64,000 nucleotides of DNA from Henningerozyma blattae CBS 6284. Lineage: Eukaryota > Ascomycota > Saccharomycetes > Saccharomycetales > Saccharomycetaceae. Positions 62,728 to 64,000 of this stretch are shown here, piece after piece. Within the stretch, counting starts at the first letter, position 1; each line of letters begins with the position of its first letter. The stretch is taken from NCBI RefSeq assembly GCF_000315915.1, contig NC_020185.1, positions 1,178,001 to 1,242,000 of the forward strand, read 5' to 3'. The notes below the pieces were generated by a model, which ran no database searches, had not been told where the DNA came from, and saw nothing but the letters and a program-made list of their open reading frames with translations. Position numbers and translations under genes: made by a program.

Positions 62728-64000
62728 GAATAAATAAATAAAACAAAATTATATATATATAATAAATATTAAAGTTTTAGTAAAACCAAAAGAAAAGTTG
62801 GACATGAATCTTAGGTAAGAATCACGTTCCAAAGTTTTACACATTGGTATCACAAACTTTTCTCTTTACACAGGATTTTCTACGTGTTATTTTCCAAAGG
62901 ACGGTTTTGATAGTAAGGCTCTTGTTTAGGCTATAAATTGATGGACAATATTTCCATTTCCAAATTTCGGTGGCGTATAATTTCCAGAAGCAGTATGTTA
63001 CCCGGATTTTCCGTGGAAGGCCGGGTAATTAAAAAGGGTGGAGCACGTGCCTGGAAAACAAAACTGGGATGGGAAATTAGGGACACGAAATGGTATAGTA
63101 ATATTACGATAGAATGATATACATTTGTCAGCATACGGGATGGCAAATGTGATGACGAAGTAATGATAGACGTAAACGTAAATGTAAATGTAAACGTAAA
63201 CGTAAACGTAATGGTAAACATTTGTTCAAAAATGATCGAAAATTGACTTGAGCATTGTAAGGGATGATCCAGAAGTGGAAAGACCTTGGCAGGGGTGCAT
63301 TGTAGTGTTTAATTCATCAGTATAAGGGGTGTAAACCGGAAGGGAGGATGAAATGATTTGTATAATAGGAGGAGCAAGGGTGGTGGTGAATTAACCCTCA
63401 CATTTATACTTGGAAGTCTTGCCAAGGTCACGAGTTGCGTGCCACGAGTTGCATAGTTTGTAAACGCAAGTTGTGCTTCGTTTCACTTCTCCACGCACTC
63501 AGTAAAACATACCCGTTTGTGAATATACATTGTTTTAATATCAAACGAATTCGGTATCCAATTCCTAAGAGCCACAAACAACTACATACGTCAATCAAAC
63601 TACACACAACTACCCACGCCCAGCAAACACCTCAACGGCATGCACACATACCAGCATTGTGTTTTCCGTTCAAGCGTGTAGATCAATGCAAGAATATTTA
63701 ATCCGTCTTATGCCGACAACTTTAACTGTTATTCGCTTGTTTCTGTACAATCTTACTGAACGAGACTTTAGTGTCGCCGTGCCTCCCCAGTTACTAATCA
63801 ACAGAACTCGTTGCACAAGCACTCGAAAAAAGCTCGGTAAATTTGTAGAAGAAATCTGTCAAATCACCTCTGAGGTAAAGCTCTGAAAGCTCTGAAAGCT
63901 CTGAAAGCTTGTTTCTGAAAGCTTGTTTCTGAAAGCTTTCTTCTGAAAGCTTCCTTCCGAAAGCTTGCTTCTCAAAAATTGCCCAAGCAATAGACCATCT
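62474..64000. promoter_or_regulatory. PDI1 upstream region and right-edge spacer
   Basis: 1.5 kb with no supportable gene. (TA)n runs lie at 62699-62726 and 62746-62761. A convergent pair of Reb1-type sites, TTACCCGG (62998-63005) and CCGGGTAA (63021-63028), is followed by CACGTG (63044-63049), about 530-570 bp before PDI1. A (CGTAAA/TGTAAA)n hexamer repeat covers 63171-63210. Short open frames at 63435-63701 and 63659-63886 are unconvincing. The region probably contains a second promoter for a gene beyond the window. Confidence 0.5.
63880..63976 (+). repeat. Compound tandem repeat, 9-bp then 14-bp units
   Basis: Three copies of GCTCTGAAA (63880-63906) followed by five copies of a 14-bp unit GCTTGTTTCTGAAA (63907-63976), the last three with one to four substitutions. 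The junctions form GAAAGCTTTC-like palindromes and TTC/GAA alternation. Confidence 0.93.

Overview
The window is AT-rich nuclear DNA from a budding yeast of the family Saccharomycetaceae. Every recognisable protein is closest to a Saccharomyces cerevisiae gene, genes lack visible introns, the standard code fits (CTG reads as Leu), and gene order follows S. cerevisiae in long runs. Intergenic spacers are large and neighbours from two S. cerevisiae sister regions are interleaved, as in species that descend from the yeast whole-genome duplication (Kazachstania/Naumovozyma/Tetrapisispora-like). That placement is inference; the species cannot be named from the sequence alone. No virus, plasmid, CRISPR array, tRNA or rRNA was found.

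Left block (1-22 kb) matches S. cerevisiae chromosome XV left arm: NOP12 (partial), RPS15, RPP2A, SIL1, then after an interruption GAS5, YAP7, MDM38, MIM1. Between SIL1 and GAS5 lie genes that map elsewhere in S. cerevisiae: a GNAT acetyltransferase, RTS1 and ERP4 (chromosome XV right arm), SPO11 (chromosome VIII), and the ANY1-ADI1 pair (chromosome XIII). The functions are ordinary housekeeping: ribosome synthesis, ER folding, PP2A signalling, secretory cargo, meiotic recombination, methionine salvage, wall glucan remodelling and mitochondrial outer/inner membrane biogenesis.

Middle (22-37 kb) is accessory in character. A GC-richer spacer with a 15-bp minisatellite precedes a 1051-residue Asn/Ser-rich protein of unknown function. 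A gene desert of about 6.6 kb follows, holding only a broken gene, and then a hexose transporter (HXT family) with glucose-control motifs. Because CHA1 sits next to the HML end of chromosome III in S. cerevisiae, this desert may be an old subtelomere now inside a chromosome.

Right block (36-62 kb) matches the left arm of chromosome III: CHA1, an unknown Ser/Asn-rich gene, KRR1, ADF1, MIC10, PEX34, an unknown acidic Ser-rich gene, KAR4, LRE1, APA1, then SNA2 and a small GPI-type wall protein, a divergent secreted FKBP and PDI1. SNA2 and the FKBP correspond to the chromosome IV sister region (YDR518W-YDR530C), so both post-duplication tracks contribute. The last 1.5 kb has no gene but holds a paired Reb1-type site and short tandem repeats.

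The most unusual points are: an N-terminal mitochondrial-type presequence on acireductone dioxygenase; a SIL1 carrying a large Ser/Thr/Glu-rich insertion and an EDEF tail; PDI1 ending in NDEL; an FKBP that has lost its active-site residues; a Yap5-like cysteine motif on the YAP7 orthologue; an array of eight AACCCT motifs and an exact 2 x 102 bp tandem duplication before LRE1; nested palindromes beside CHA1; and a 19-bp-stem inverted repeat before APA1. I found no convincing wholly new multi-gene system.
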